Shown in pieces: positions 1 through 11,190 of a stretch of DNA of 64,000 nt (the first letter of the stretch is position 1; each line of letters begins with the position of its first letter). The notes beneath the pieces are model-generated. The model saw only the letters and a list, made by a program, of their open reading frames with translations. It did no database searches and was not told the DNA's origin. Source of the DNA: Chaenocephalus aceratus (taxonomy: Eukaryota > Chordata > Actinopteri > Perciformes > Channichthyidae). Made by a program: the position numbers and the translations under genes. Location: the NCBI GenBank assembly GCA_023974075.1, contig JAMFTG010000180.1, forward strand, positions 1-64,000, read 5' to 3'.

Positions 1-229
1 CATTTCTTCCAGTTTTTCCAAAGGTCTTCTCATCAGGGCTCTCTAATAAAGAAACTACGGCAGATCTGTAATATGTAATGCAGCCGAACCGTGTATTACA
101 ATGCCGTTATGTGATGACTTTCAAAGAGGAAAGCAAGAGCACTCGGAATTAAGTATTATTTTATACTTTTAAAATGTTTTCCGGATTTCATATCATATAA
201 ACACCAAATTCCCAGCATGCATTGCGGCT

Positions 230-860
230 AACACATCCAATCAGCGAGCTTAAACCATAGCTGAGGATCTTGGGTAATCGCTCGAAATGCCTACGTCTGT
301 TTCCGGTTATATTTATTTTGAAATTCAGTTCCTGACGGACGCCAAAAAAGCCCGAGATTATGGAATTAAACCAATAAATAAAGCAAGGATAATTGTGTGT
401 TATTGGTGAGTAATAACAGTGTGTTATTTTGAAAAGAATAACGAATTAGAAGGAAAAAAATATTTAAAAAAATACAGATTTCAGTATCCTGAGGCTCTGA
501 GCCCCATTTATTTTCCTCACAGACGGCAACAAAAGTCCGAAATTATACGATTAAAATAAAAGCAATAAACTGTGGCTTGATATTGAGTAAGAACATGTTT
601 TTATGAACCACACAGCTTCCGGTCTTCCAGGACCCGACCGGAGAAAAAGACGTGCGGCAGTCTGCAGGCACGAAACACGTTACCAGTAAGAACTACATTG
701 CTTTTAAAATCGTGCTGTGCAACACGAAAAAAAGGGGCAAATCGTGATGGTGAACACGAATCAATAGATTAAAAATCGTGTTGGTGAACACGAAATGCCG
801 TGAGACTGGGTTGGCTATTCAGTTCTCCTACTTCCTGTACCCGGTTTCCTGTCTAACTAA
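230..860. repeat. Degenerate direct repeats, dispersed-repeat-like
   Basis: Two diverged copies of an AT-rich unit lie at about 338-415 and 522-592. Both run from a GACGG motif through AAAAGYCCGA and AATAAA-type stretches to a TGAGTAA motif. At 715-800 a second, shorter unit containing GTGAACACGAA occurs twice. The mosaic looks like a decayed dispersed element. No reading frame, terminal inverted repeat or target duplication was found, so the class is unknown. Confidence 0.35.
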
Positions 861-1975
861 CCTTCAGTACACATTTTACAAAAATATAAATGTGCAAATA
901 TGAAACATACAGGTACATGTCACCTATTGGTAGCTGAACTGTCAATACCCCAAAACATATTCTTAGATAGAAATACCTAAACAAAAATTATTTAGACACA
1001 ATTAACACTTGTAGTTTCATGTCTTGTTACATAAGAATAGACCATAAATATTTGTTAAGTGTTATTATGGGATAATTACTATTCTTGTGGTACTGCTGCC
1101 TTATTAGGCCCATATTGAGCAGCGCATATTAAGACCACAACGCATGTACAACAACGTCCTTACTTACAATAAATACGCACCTAATTCGAGGTTTATTGAG
1201 GACAAACTCTCAACTAATGGCTTGAATATCGTCTTGTAGAATAAGGCATTACTAAGTGTTTTATAATGACTAATAAAGAGCCAATATACTGCTAATATGC
1301 ATGATAATTAAACAACTAGTGGATGGTTTAATTTGTGTACCTTAATATACAGTGTTAACGTATTTCTAGTATAGTAAGCCTACATGGCACACTAAAATGA
1401 AATAGACTCAAAGTCAATTAAATGTTTTGGACATTTTAGTAGATTAGTTGTAGGGTATTTGGTTAGTGTTTACTAGCTTGGTTAATGTGTCTGTTCAATA
1501 CATTAACTTTCCATTCCAGATGTGTTAGTAATACATAGTGTAAATCATTTCTGTTTAGCGTGCTGCAAAGAGTTATTCATCGTTGGTCGAGTGTAAGGTG
1601 GCCTTGGTATACTGTATCAAGTATTTCTAGTATAGTACATTACTCTGAAATGCATCAATTCGTACCATTATTGTACCTTTCATATGTATGTGGTTATGAT
1701 ATCTTACCGATATTAAACCAACGTTAAGACTGATTAATTGGGACGTTTTAGTCGATTAGTTCTTAGGGTTTTTTGGTTAGTGTTAGGTGTTTTTAATATA
1801 TAGTGTAACTCAATTCGGTTTGGTGTCTAGATACCTATTCGGACTGTCCTATTTCACATATATCCATTGTTTATCTTTGTACTTTTCTAGCAGTGTTTGA
1901 ATGAATGGTTTAAAAGACATGTAGGATTTGAATTGAAGTACAACAGTAACCACATTACATAAATACTAAGCTATT
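861..1975. other. No gene; AT-rich with a diverged direct duplication
   Basis: No coding region is visible. Around 1355-1475 and 1615-1790 the same landmarks recur in the same order: GTATTTCTAGTATAGTA, then a block around TTTTAGTAGATTAG, then TTTGGTTAGTGTT. This suggests an old tandem duplication with a spacing of roughly 260-310 bp. The stretch ends where the retrotransposon fragment begins. Confidence 0.4.
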
Positions 1976-2528
1976 GGCTTACCATAGCTACGCAGATGAC
2001 ACACACATGTACGTAACCATTTCACCAGGAGACTATGCTCCAATTCAAACACTGAGTAAGTGCAATTGAACAAATCAATGCTGGATGTGTCAGAACTTCT
2101 CCAATTAATGGTTTTTTGGAGCCAAGGCAGAACGTATAAAGTTAGCGCTGAGCTTCTGTGTGCAATGTTCAACCAACAGATAAGCCAGAAATCTAGGTGT
2201 AGTCATGGACTCTGACCTGAGTTTCAACAGTCACATTAAAACAGTTACTAAATCAGCCTACTATCACCTAAAGAACATATCTAGATTAAAAGACTAATGT
2301 CACAGCAAGGATTTGGAAAAACTTGTCCATTGCCTTTATCTTCAGTAGACTGGACTACTGCAATGGTGTCTTCACAGGTCTCACTAAAACATCTATTAGA
2401 AAGCTGCAGCTGATTCAGAACGCCGCTGCTCGAGTCCTCACTAACACTAAGAAAGTGGATCACATCACTCCTGCTCTGAAGTCTTTACACTGGCTTCCTG
2501 TGTGTCAAAGAATAGATTTCAAATACTT
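1976..2528 (+). pseudogene. Non-LTR retrotransposon fragment (CR1/L2/jockey-like), reverse transcriptase end, first part
   Basis: Translating from about 1980 gives a Y-A-D-D box, the metal-binding core of reverse transcriptases, followed by diverged sequence with stops. From about 2195 there is a recognisable run (NLGVVMDSDLSFNSHIK), then DYCNGVFTGL and IQNAAARVL and a SLHWLPV block. This is the usual order at the C-terminal end of CR1/L2/jockey-type LINE polymerases in fish. It is 5'-truncated near the YADD box and has several stops and frameshifts, so it cannot make a working enzyme. At about 2528 the frame runs straight into a 33-bp minisatellite, and the same LINE segment starts again at 2984. 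The exact clade is not certain. Confidence 0.75.
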
Positions 2529-2983
2529 TCTGAGTACTTCTACTTTTACTCAAGTACAAGACCTGAGTACTTCTACTTTTACTCAAGTACAAGACCTGAG
2601 TACTTCTACTTTTACTCAAGTACAAGACCTGAGTACTTCTACTTTTACTCAAGTCCAAGATAAGAGTACTTGTACTTTTACTCAAGTACAAGATCTGAGT
2701 ACTTCTACTTTTACTCAAGTCCAAGATAAGAGTACTTGTACTTTTACTCAAGTACAAGATCTGAGTACTTCTACTTTTACTAAAGTACAAGACCCGAGTA
2801 CTTCTACTTTACTCATGTACAGATAAGAGTACTTGTACTTTTTACTCAAGTACAAGATCTGAGTACTTCTACTTTTACTCAAGTACAAGATAAGAGTACT
2901 TGTACTTTTACTCAAGTACAAGATCTGAGTACTTCTACTTTTACTCAAGTACAAGACCTGAGTACTTCTACTTTTGTTCTACT
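2529..2983 (+). repeat. 33-bp minisatellite inside the LINE fragment
   Basis: About 13 copies of a 33-bp unit (GAGTACTTCTACTTTTACTC followed by AAGTACAAGAYCT) with minor variants such as AAGTCCAAGATAA. The unit is a multiple of three, so the LINE frame continues through it as an 11-residue repeat with core STSTFTQVQD. The reverse complement of the same unit forms an array at 33.9-34.4 kb. The coding look is incidental to the period. Confidence 0.95.
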
Positions 2984-3675
2984 TCGAATATATCTAGGAT
3001 TAAAAGACTAATGTCACAGCAGGATCTGGAAAAACTTGTCCATGCTTTTATCTTCAGTAGACTCGACTACTGCAAAGGTGTCTTCACAGGTCTCACTAAA
3101 AAAATCTATTAGAAAGCTGCAGCTGATTCAGAACGCCGCTGCTCGAGTCCTCACTGACACTAAGAAAGTGGATTCACATCACTCCTGCTCTGAAGTCTTC
3201 ACACTGGATTCCTGTGTGTCAAAGAATAGATTCAAATGCTGCTGCTGGTTTATAAAGCCATGAATGGTTTAGGCCCAAAATACATTTCTGACCTCCTGCT
3301 AAAACTATGAACCATCCAGATCTCTCAGGTCTTCAGGACTGGTCAGCTTTCTGTCCCCAGAGTCAGAAACTAAACATGGAGAAGCAGCGTTCAGTTATTA
3401 TGCTCCAGATATCTGGAACAAACTCCCAGAAACCTGCAGGTCCGCTGCAACTCTTACTACTTTTAAATCCAGGCTGAAGACTTTTCTTTTTCGCTGCTTT
3501 TAATTTAACTATTAACATCTTAGACTGCACTGTAACTTTTATCCATGTACTTTTCCTTTAATGTTTATTTATTAGCTTTTCTTTTTTTTTATGCTTAATG
3601 TCTTTCTTTTTTTGTTAAAGCACTTTGAATTGCCTTGTGTTGAAAAGTGCTATATAAATAAACTTGCCTTGCCTT
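2984..3675 (+). pseudogene. Non-LTR retrotransposon fragment, duplicated segment and 3' end
   Basis: The segment 2984-3235 repeats about 250 bp of 2275-2528, again with DYC and IQNAAARVL motifs. It continues through the standard LINE C-terminal tail (GLGPKYISDLL-like, then SVPRVRN-like and a WNKLPE-type block), with frameshifts. The 3' UTR ends at about 3675 with AAGTGCTATATAAATAAAC followed by a CTTGCCTTGCC tail, a typical fish LINE/SINE 3' end. A second copy of this 3' end lies on the minus strand at 56268-56530. Confidence 0.75.
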
Positions 3676-4512
3676 CCTTGATCTGATACCATATGAACTC
3701 CAAAAGTCACTTAATCCTCTTTAAACACATGTAAAGCAACCTTGAATAATACACATATCTAGAAGTAACCCCGAGGAACTCATGTGAGAAAGAAAATGTC
3801 CGAATCATTCACACCCCAGTGACCTTAACATACCAGTTCACCTCGTTTCTCAATCTGTGTCATGCCCGATTGAGCAATTGTGAGTATATCCAGTCATGAT
3901 TCAGGGCGTCTACGGTGAGCGTGTTGTTGATGTTTTGTGTCACGGTTGGTGTTGAAACTGGATGAAAACAAACACCCAAGGGGGACGAAGAAGGGTCGTT
4001 TTCATGAGGAACGGTAATACATGCTGCCAGTAGCTTCTCACAGGATTACTTGAGACCTAAAAAGATAGATTTTTGCATTTTGGGATGTAACGATTCTATC
4101 GGGCTCTTGCGATATCTCGAGAGAAAACTGAACACTATTTAACAGATTGCAGCAGTGAGCCTTAAGTCAATCCTAAAGCAAATATAGTATTGAAACGCTA
4201 ACAAGCACTGAGTATACTGATGCCACATTTGTATTATTGAATAATACGTAGACACTACTGGACGCTAATAAGCCAATGTGTACAAATACGCAGAATTAGA
4301 ATACAATATTAATAACTCATATGATAACAAATGTTTTCCTGGTGTCTAAAACCTGAAGTTAAAAATGTGTTATGTTTCATTTCCTATGAAAGGTAAATAG
4401 GGACGCAAAGAGGAATCAAATCTTCTTTTACGGAGATATTAAACCACCATTCTTCAACTTAATGTAAAACTAGGATAATGCCAGCCACTGCCGGTATGTT
4501 TGCTCTGGTTCC
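3676..4512. other. No gene seen
   Basis: Ordinary AT-rich sequence. I see no coding region, inverted repeat or tandem array between the LINE tail and the MITE. Confidence 0.5.
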
Positions 4513-4901
4513 TTAAAGGTGGGGTAGGTAATTTTGGAGAAACCAGCTCGAGTGCGCTAGAATTTGAAAATACACAGCTGGAAAAAATCTGCCACTTCCT
4601 CACAGAGCCCCTCCCCCAACACACAGGAACGCGCACATGACCAATGAGGGCACGAGATAAGTTTGGCCCCGATGGAAGGCTGACAGGCAGGTAGGCCATC
4701 CAGTTACTTTAGCCGGGCCGGCTCAGATGATTGGTCGTGCTTTTTACAGCGCCACAGCTTCCACAGATGACATTTTTTAATGGATTTGTTGTCAAAGCAC
4801 TTCAGATATTCATTGCTATCGGGATGTTGAGAGTATTCCATGGAATATAACGAAAAGTGTATCTCGAGCCGGTTTCTCAAACTTACCTACCCCACCTTTA
4901 A
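4513..4901. mobile_element. MITE with TTAA target duplication (piggyBac/Kolobok-type)
   Basis: The element is bounded by TTAA on both sides (4513-4516 and 4898-4901). It has inverted ends beginning AGGTGGGGTAGGTAA and extending about 35 bp to a CTCGAG motif (GAGAAACCRGCTCGAG inside). It is about 0.4 kb and has no coding capacity. A TTAA duplication is known for the piggyBac and Kolobok superfamilies; which one mobilised it cannot be decided here. A broken copy in the opposite orientation lies at 24801-25002. Confidence 0.85.
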
Positions 4902-6040
4902 CTGGTTTCATGGAAAATATGGCCCTTAAGTGGGGCAAAGGTCCTTATTGCGGCTGTAGGCAGTCCAAACAAAAGTAATTGTGATAGTAAGTAGAAATTG
5001 CGGTCAACAGAATATTGAACTTCCCTCTCTCTGTCCATGCAAAACCCAAGTGGGCAGGTGAAGGCAGCCCAGGTCAAACCATCACTAACTTCACCAAGCT
5101 AATACACCCACCATCACTAGGGAGTAAAAATACCTATACACAATCGCAGAAACCTCACACATGGCTCCTCCAGTCCTGAAAGAACCCACAGGCGTACTTA
5201 GTGCTGAGTGGCTTGAAGCAGCTGCATTCAAAACAGACTGTCCCTTAATGCAAGCTCGACCTTGGCAAGCTACTGTCTCACACTGTGTACATGTGTAGCG
5301 CTACTTAAGGCTGTAATGCCTCCAGTTATAGGGCTGGCAGTTATTTTGGGGACATAAAAAGCAGAGAAGACGGGAGCTGTGGCCATTGTCGGAGCATATG
5401 GTCTGCAGTACAAGCTGATAACATGACTTATTCCAGAGGGGAAATATGGTTGTTGAAGCAATAAACAACATACTTAAATAACACGTCTGGAAAGTTCCAT
5501 TAAACAGAGATGAGTTGTACTTTATGTGGTTGTTTATGGCATCACAATCATCAGCTTAATTCTTAAGCAAAGTTTTCCATCTGGCCTTCGAGACCCTGTA
5601 GAGACGCCCTAATTACTCAAGTGCTCAACTGAGCTGCTAATGCTGCTTCTCCCACAATGTGAATGCATGAGGAATGATTGCACCATTAGTGTTTGAAATA
5701 CCAGCAGTAGTGCGGATGAGAAAATGCGAAAGCACAGAGAGAGTTCAGATGTTGTGAATGGTGTTCATGTCGTCAAATCACTGGCATAATTCGCCAGGGT
5801 GAATGAGATCGACTCGCGCACAAGTCGAGCTGTTGACATCGTGTTTTGAGCTTCTTACGCTTTAAGTAAACGCTGGACATGTGTCGTTAAGTTGGTGAGA
5901 TGTTGCTTGATTTGTGCTTGGCGACTGTGGCTGTGAGGGAGTGATGTTGAATGGAGAAGTGGTATACATGTATATATTATGTAGTATTGTAAATACAATG
6001 TAAACAGCTGCACATTTTACAATAAAATATTTTTTTTAAA
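4902..6040. other. No gene seen
   Basis: No convincing coding sequence, repeat or RNA gene. Short open frames here lack family motifs and look like chance. Confidence 0.5.
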
Positions 6041-6985
6041 AAGGGAATGATGTCGTCTTTCAACCAGAAGGTTGTGGGTTCGACCCCAGCCCATGCAGTC
6101 AACATGCATCTCTGTAGCGGAATACTGCGCCCCAGTCTAGAGCAGAAGCCCTCATGCGAGAAAGGTCGACGTGGCTATCAATACCTCCCTCAGAATAATA
6201 ACTGGATGCTTAAAGCCTACCCCTGTGGCCTCTTGCCAGTCCTCGCGGGAATAGCACCGGCCGGCCTCCGACGGGAGGCTGCCACCCTCGCCCTGGCCAG
6301 GAAGGCACAAAAGTATGACCGGCACATCCTGCACAACACCACAATAACTCCAGCACCTCCAAACAGACTCAAGTCCCGCCACCCCTACAACAAAGCAGCT
6401 CAAGAGATGCTCACCTCTGAGGACATCTCCAGAGATGCATGGTTGGCAGCAGCTTGGAAGCAGGAGTGGGAGTCAGCCGGGCCCTCCCGAATCCACCGTT
6501 ACATCTGGGACCCAGGAGATGGCGCCATTGGAGGAGACGACCTACCGCGCCGACAGTGGACCACTCTGAACCGTCTACGAACTGGGGTCGGTCACTTTAA
6601 AACCTCGATGAAGACATGGGGCTTGGCGGACAGTGCGGCATGCGAGTGCGGTGACCCTGAGCAGACCGCTGTCCATATAATCACCATCTGCCCCTTATAT
6701 AGACCACCCTCGGAAGCCAGCCTCTTCGACCTAGGACCAGAGATGCGGGCATGGCTACACGACACCGAGTTGGACATCTAACATTATACGAAAGAAGAAG
6801 AAGAAGAAGTCAACATGTCGATGTATCCTTGGGCGAGATACTGAACCCTGAGGTGCTCCCGATGGCCCAAGGTGTGTGGATGAGTTCCTAAAGCAAGGTA
6901 CACTGCTCTGTAGGAATGAGGTGTGAATGGCTCACGACTTTGAGGGGTCGTAATGACCTGATAAAGTGCTATACACACAGTATTT
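6041..6985 (+). mobile_element. tRNA-derived SINE, interrupted by a LINE fragment
   Basis: The left part (about 6041-6106) holds a good RNA polymerase III B box, GGTTCGACCCC at 6077-6087, within CAACCAGAAGGTTGTGGGTT context. The SINE body resumes at 6818 with GATGTATCCTTGGGC and ends with a GATAAAGTGCTATACAC tail near 6980. Between the halves sits a LINE insertion flanked by a perfect 10-bp duplication, agtcaacatg, at 6097-6106 and 6808-6817. The A-box region is diverged. Confidence 0.8.
6107..6807 (+). pseudogene. Non-LTR retrotransposon C-terminal fragment (jockey/I-like) with GAA tail
   Basis: The reading frame encodes the end of a LINE polymerase: an AEYCAPV segment, then LRIITGCLKPTPVA, PVLAGI and LRREAATLALARKAQKYD, and finally a zinc-knuckle-like C-terminal segment with WGLADSAACECG and HIITICPL. 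It ends at a stop at 6779-6781. There is an in-frame TAG near 6138 where a tryptophan is expected, and a frame change near 6230, so the copy is dead. The 3' end is a short GAA microsatellite (6792-6807). The insertion into the SINE is bounded by a 10-bp target duplication, as expected for target-primed reverse transcription. Clade assignment is tentative. Confidence 0.8.
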
Positions 6986-8459
6986 TGGGCCCATTGTGGC
7001 GCGTTTGCACCTGTTGGCCACCATAGTTTTCTCCTCAGGAAATCAGTAGACCAAATTACACGTTGTGCTTTTCTCTACACTGGATACCACAGCTATTAGA
7101 TTCCTTTATAAGTAGAATTAAATGTTGAGTCAAGGTTAAATGACCAAGTGTTTGCGCTGCGTTGTGATTACACATAGTAGGAGAGAGAAGGAGCTGTGTT
7201 CAGGGACTTTTATGGGCTGCCTCTTTTCATTTATGATGTCTTATAATGCTTTCTCCTTCAAGGACTCACGGGCACAATACCCCACACTGCTGCATCCTTA
7301 ATAATATTTCACAACAGAGGTTAAACACACTGTACACACTGCCGCCTTTGAACAGCCTTATTGTGTATTTCAAGAGTGGGAATGGAAAACATCCAAAAAG
7401 TCTGTTCTGCTTGAAACTGAAATGAAAGAGAAAGCTTGATCTACAGTTTTCGGAGATTCACCTTATTTTACCCGACGGCATCAGCTATTGGATAGTTTCT
7501 TACGAGGAATGTTCTTTACTATTAACTACGTTTTGCAAAACCAGCACTACAGTAAATGTACACTTTGCTACATGATGGCCTGGCATGAATCAACAGGAAC
7601 TATATTTCGCTTGCCAGAAAGTGGACTTGGGCATACAACCATTTTACATTTTAAATGCCATTTGGCTTTACAGTACGTGGTGGTTCCAGGAAATGTGACA
7701 ATTCTCCAGAATCCTCCCTGAAACCAGGCACAAATTGAAGCTGGAAAAAAGCCACGCAGTTGTAGAAAAAGGCTTAATTTTAGCACACTATAAAGCACTT
7801 TTCCACACAAATGTTCTACTTAAATTATGCAGAACTACAATGCTCTGTGTTTCACTTTTCAGCTGTATCTGCAGGAGACAAAACATGCCATCGACGTTCT
7901 GCAACTCTTTTTGATATGGATGTGTTTTTGTTCAAGCTAGATTAGATATTCCTTCAGTGCAGTTCTGCGTTTACCCCAAAGCCATCTCCAGGGAATATCT
8001 CCGCCAGGAGGAGGAGGAGACGTCTGGGAGGCATCCTCATCAGATTCACACATCCCCGAAACTCCTTCCACAAGAGCAGAAGTTCTGGTGTGAACTTCTC
8101 CCAGATATAAAGTTACTTATTTCTTGATTTAAGTTTTTTCTGTCTGTACGAATGTGAAAAAAGTTTAGATTAACAACACTTAAAATGATATATGTCTGTA
8201 TTTTGTTGCTTAATCATTTAAAGAACAAGCTGTTATTGAAGCCAAAGGAAGTGCAACGGGCGTTGAAGCCCATTTCGTAGTGGCCAAACGGTGGTACTAC
8301 ACTTACGTTCAAGTCTGTGAAGTAATTTGGTCTAAAAACTACCTTTCACGTTGACATTGGGAAAGAGAGGTCTGTAGATCAGCATATAATAATAAAACTA
8401 CCCAGCACAAAGACTTGTATAGCTGTTATTGAAATCATTAGGGTCATTGCTGTTTTGTC
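6986..8459. other. No gene seen
   Basis: No supported coding region or repeat. The window is moderately AT-rich with scattered short frames only. Confidence 0.5.
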
Positions 8460-9876
8460 TTCAGGGGGGGGCGTCATTTTAATTCTTCAGAGGGGGGCGT
8501 CATTTTAATTCTTCAGGGGGCGTAATGTTAATTCTTCAGGGGGCGTAATGTTAATACTTCAGGGGGCGTAATGTTAATACTTCAGGGGGCGTAATGTTAA
8601 TTTTTCAGGGGGGGGCGTAATGTTAATTATTCAGGGGGGGCGTAATGTTAATTCTTCAGGGGGCGTGATGTTAATTCTTCAGGGGCGTAATGTTAATACT
8701 TCAGGGGCGTAATGTTAATACTTCAGGGGGCGTAATGTTAATACTTCAGGGGGCGTAATGTTAATACTTCAGGGGCGTAATGTTAATACTTCAGGGGGGC
8801 GTAATGTTAATACTCCAGGGGGCGTAATGTTAATTCTTCAGGGGGCGTAATGTTAATTCTTCAGGGGGCGTAATGTTAATTCTTCAGGGGGCGTAATGTT
8901 AATACTTCAGGGGGCGTAATGTTAATACTTCAGGGGGCGTAATGTTAATTTTTCAGGGGGGGGCGTAATGTTAATTATTCAGGGGGGGGCGTAATGTTAA
9001 TTCTTCAGGGGGCGTGATGTTAATTCTTCAGGGGGCGTGATGTTAATTCTTCAGGGGTGTAATGTTAATACTTCAGGGGGCGTAATGTTAATACTTCAGG
9101 GGGCGTAATGTTAATACTTCAGGGGGCGTAATGTTAATACTCCAGGGGGCGTAATGTTAATTCTTCAGGGGGCGTAATGTTAATTCTTCAGGGGGCGTAA
9201 TGTTAATTCTTCAGGGGGCGTAATGTTAATACTTCAGGGGGCGTAATGTTAATACTTCAGGGGGCGTAATGTTAATACTTCAGGGGGCGTAATGTTAATA
9301 CTTCAGGGGGCGTAATGTTAATTCTTCAGGGGGCGTAATGTAATAGGGGTTAATACTTCAGGGGGCGTAATGTTAATACTTCAGGGGGCGTAATGTTAAT
9401 TCTTCAGGGGGCGTAATGTTAATTCTTCAGGCGGCGTAATGTTAATTCTTCAGGGGGTGTAATGTTAATACTTCAGGGGGCGTAATGTTAATTCTTCAGG
9501 GGGCGTAATGTTAATACTTCAGGGGGCGTAATGTTAATACTTCAGGGGGCGTAATGTTAATACTTCAGGGGGCGTAATGTTAATTCTTCAGGGGGCGTAA
9601 TGTTAATACTTCAGGGGGCGTAATGTTAATACTTCAGGGGGCGTAATGTTAATTCTTCAGGGGGCGTAATGTTAATTCTTCAGGCGGCGTAATGTTAATA
9701 CTTCAGGGGGCGTAATGTTAATTCTTCAGGGGGCGTAATGTTAATACTTCAGGGGGCGTAATGTTAATACTTCAGGGGGCGTAATGTAATACTTCAGGGG
9801 GCGTAATGTTAATTCTTCAGGGGGCGTAATGTTAATTCTTCAGGGGGCGTAATGTTAATACTTCAGGGCCGTAATT
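8460..9876. repeat. G-rich 22-23 bp minisatellite, about 60 copies
   Basis: The unit is CAGGGGGCGTAATGTTAATNCTT. It varies in G-run length (4-8 G), in the T/A base before CTT, and in rare GGCGGC and GTGATG variants. The first two units are diverged (CGTCATTTT). Marker variants recur at fixed offsets: a TTTTTCAG plus long-G pair at 8601 and again at 8949, and a TTCAGGCGGCG unit at 9421 and again near 9674. Blocks of many units have therefore been duplicated. There are no spacers, so it is not a CRISPR-like array. Confidence 0.97.
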
Positions 9877-10494
9877 TTCCCCATCTATTCTCACACTACA
9901 TGAATCCAGCAGACATGCCGTAGCACAAAATGCTAACAAAAGTGAAATATTACTTATGTATCTGCTCTTTGATTCCGACCTGCCCTACATGTTACGAGTC
10001 CTTCCTTGGTCCAAACCTAATTTCATTAATATCACAGCAGTATTTCCCCCGTAATCTTCCTGACAGATAAACAGGAAAACTGAGCTGACAGCATAACCTC
10101 CTTGGCGGAGGTAATTAGTGATATTATTCTCTTTCCCTCTTGTCAACCTATCCATCATTGAAAGGCACCGTGTTCTGTTTTGACCTCGGAGTGTGTGAGT
10201 ACACACATTAATCAGTGTGTGATGCACATAGAGACGTGTACCCTTGCTGCTTCGACTCGCTCATAAATACTTTATTTAAAGCAAAGTGAACTCTAAACAT
10301 ACAGCATTCACATCTGTAAAAATAAACCTTTTAGAGATAAAAAAAAACCTTTCAGCACGGCCATGACGGGTAAGTGACTTTCTTTCTTTAGATATGGCCA
10401 TTTAAGTTTACAGGTTATAAACTCTGAATTAAAGTGCTGCATGCACTTTGAGCTGTGCTGTTAACGCAGAAATGGTGCTCAAGGGTTATGGCGC
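9877..10494. other. No gene seen
   Basis: Single-copy-looking sequence between two repeat blocks. No motif stands out. Confidence 0.5.
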
Positions 10495-11190
10495 CCACCA
10501 TCAATCAACCAATCAATGTTTATTTATATAGCCCAATATCACACATGTTACATGTGTCTCAGTGGACTTCACAGTTTGTACAGAATATCAGTATACGACA
10601 CCCTCTGTCCTCAGACCCTCTGTCCTTAGACCCTGTGTCCTCAGACCCTCTGTCCTCAGACCCTCTGTCCTTAGACCCTCTGTCCTCAGACCCTCTGTCC
10701 TTAGACCCTCTGTCCGTAGACCCTCTGTCCTTAGACCCTCTGTCCTTAGACCCTCAGAAAACCCACAGTTTAAAGGGAACATGGGAGAAACCTCAGGGAG
10801 AGCAACAGAGGAGGGATCCCTCTCCCAGGACGGACAGACCTGCAATAAATGCCGTGTGTAAATCGAAGAGATAATACATTTACAACATAGGTAGACCAAA
10901 TGTTTGGAAATGCATGTGTGTGTATTAAGAATATGAATCCACGAGGATGTCAGCTACAATCCTGAGGAAGCCATCAGGGAAGTAGTATGGTGAGAGTCAG
11001 GCAGGACCGCAGAGACAGGTTCAGCCACGACTCGAAGTCCAGGACTCAGATCCAGGACTCAGGATAGAGGATCCAGGACCACAGCAACAGGATCAGCCTC
11101 GACTCCGGATCCCGGCGTAGATATGGACACAAAAAAAACGAGATTACACAGGTACAAACAGCCAGAAAGACGGAGTAAGGTTCCCCCCCC
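10495..11190 (-). mobile_element. Retroposon 3' region, minus strand (fish LINE/SINE type)
   Basis: Read on the minus strand, the sequence ends in GGGCTATATAAATAAACATT followed by GATTGGTTGATTG, the usual fish retroposon tail box plus a short repeat. The body contains a 15-bp array, then blocks around AGGGATCCCTCTCCCAGGA and CAGGATCAGCC. These look like a dispersed fish element, but I see no polymerase motif and cannot name the family. The upstream end near 11190 is a guess. Confidence 0.55.
10606..10755. repeat. 15-bp minisatellite
   Basis: About ten copies of ACCCTCTGTCCTYAG with small changes (CTGTGTCC, CTGTCCGTAG). The period is a multiple of three, which leaves several frames open on both strands. 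It sits inside the minus-strand retroposon. Confidence 0.95.

Noticed and set aside
2485..2790. Minus-strand frame of Leu-Ser-Lys-Ser-Arg-Ser-Thr repeats
   Set aside because: Reverse reading of the 33-bp minisatellite.
8460..9876. Possible CRISPR-like array
   Set aside because: Units are contiguous with no unique spacers, and the window is clearly eukaryotic.
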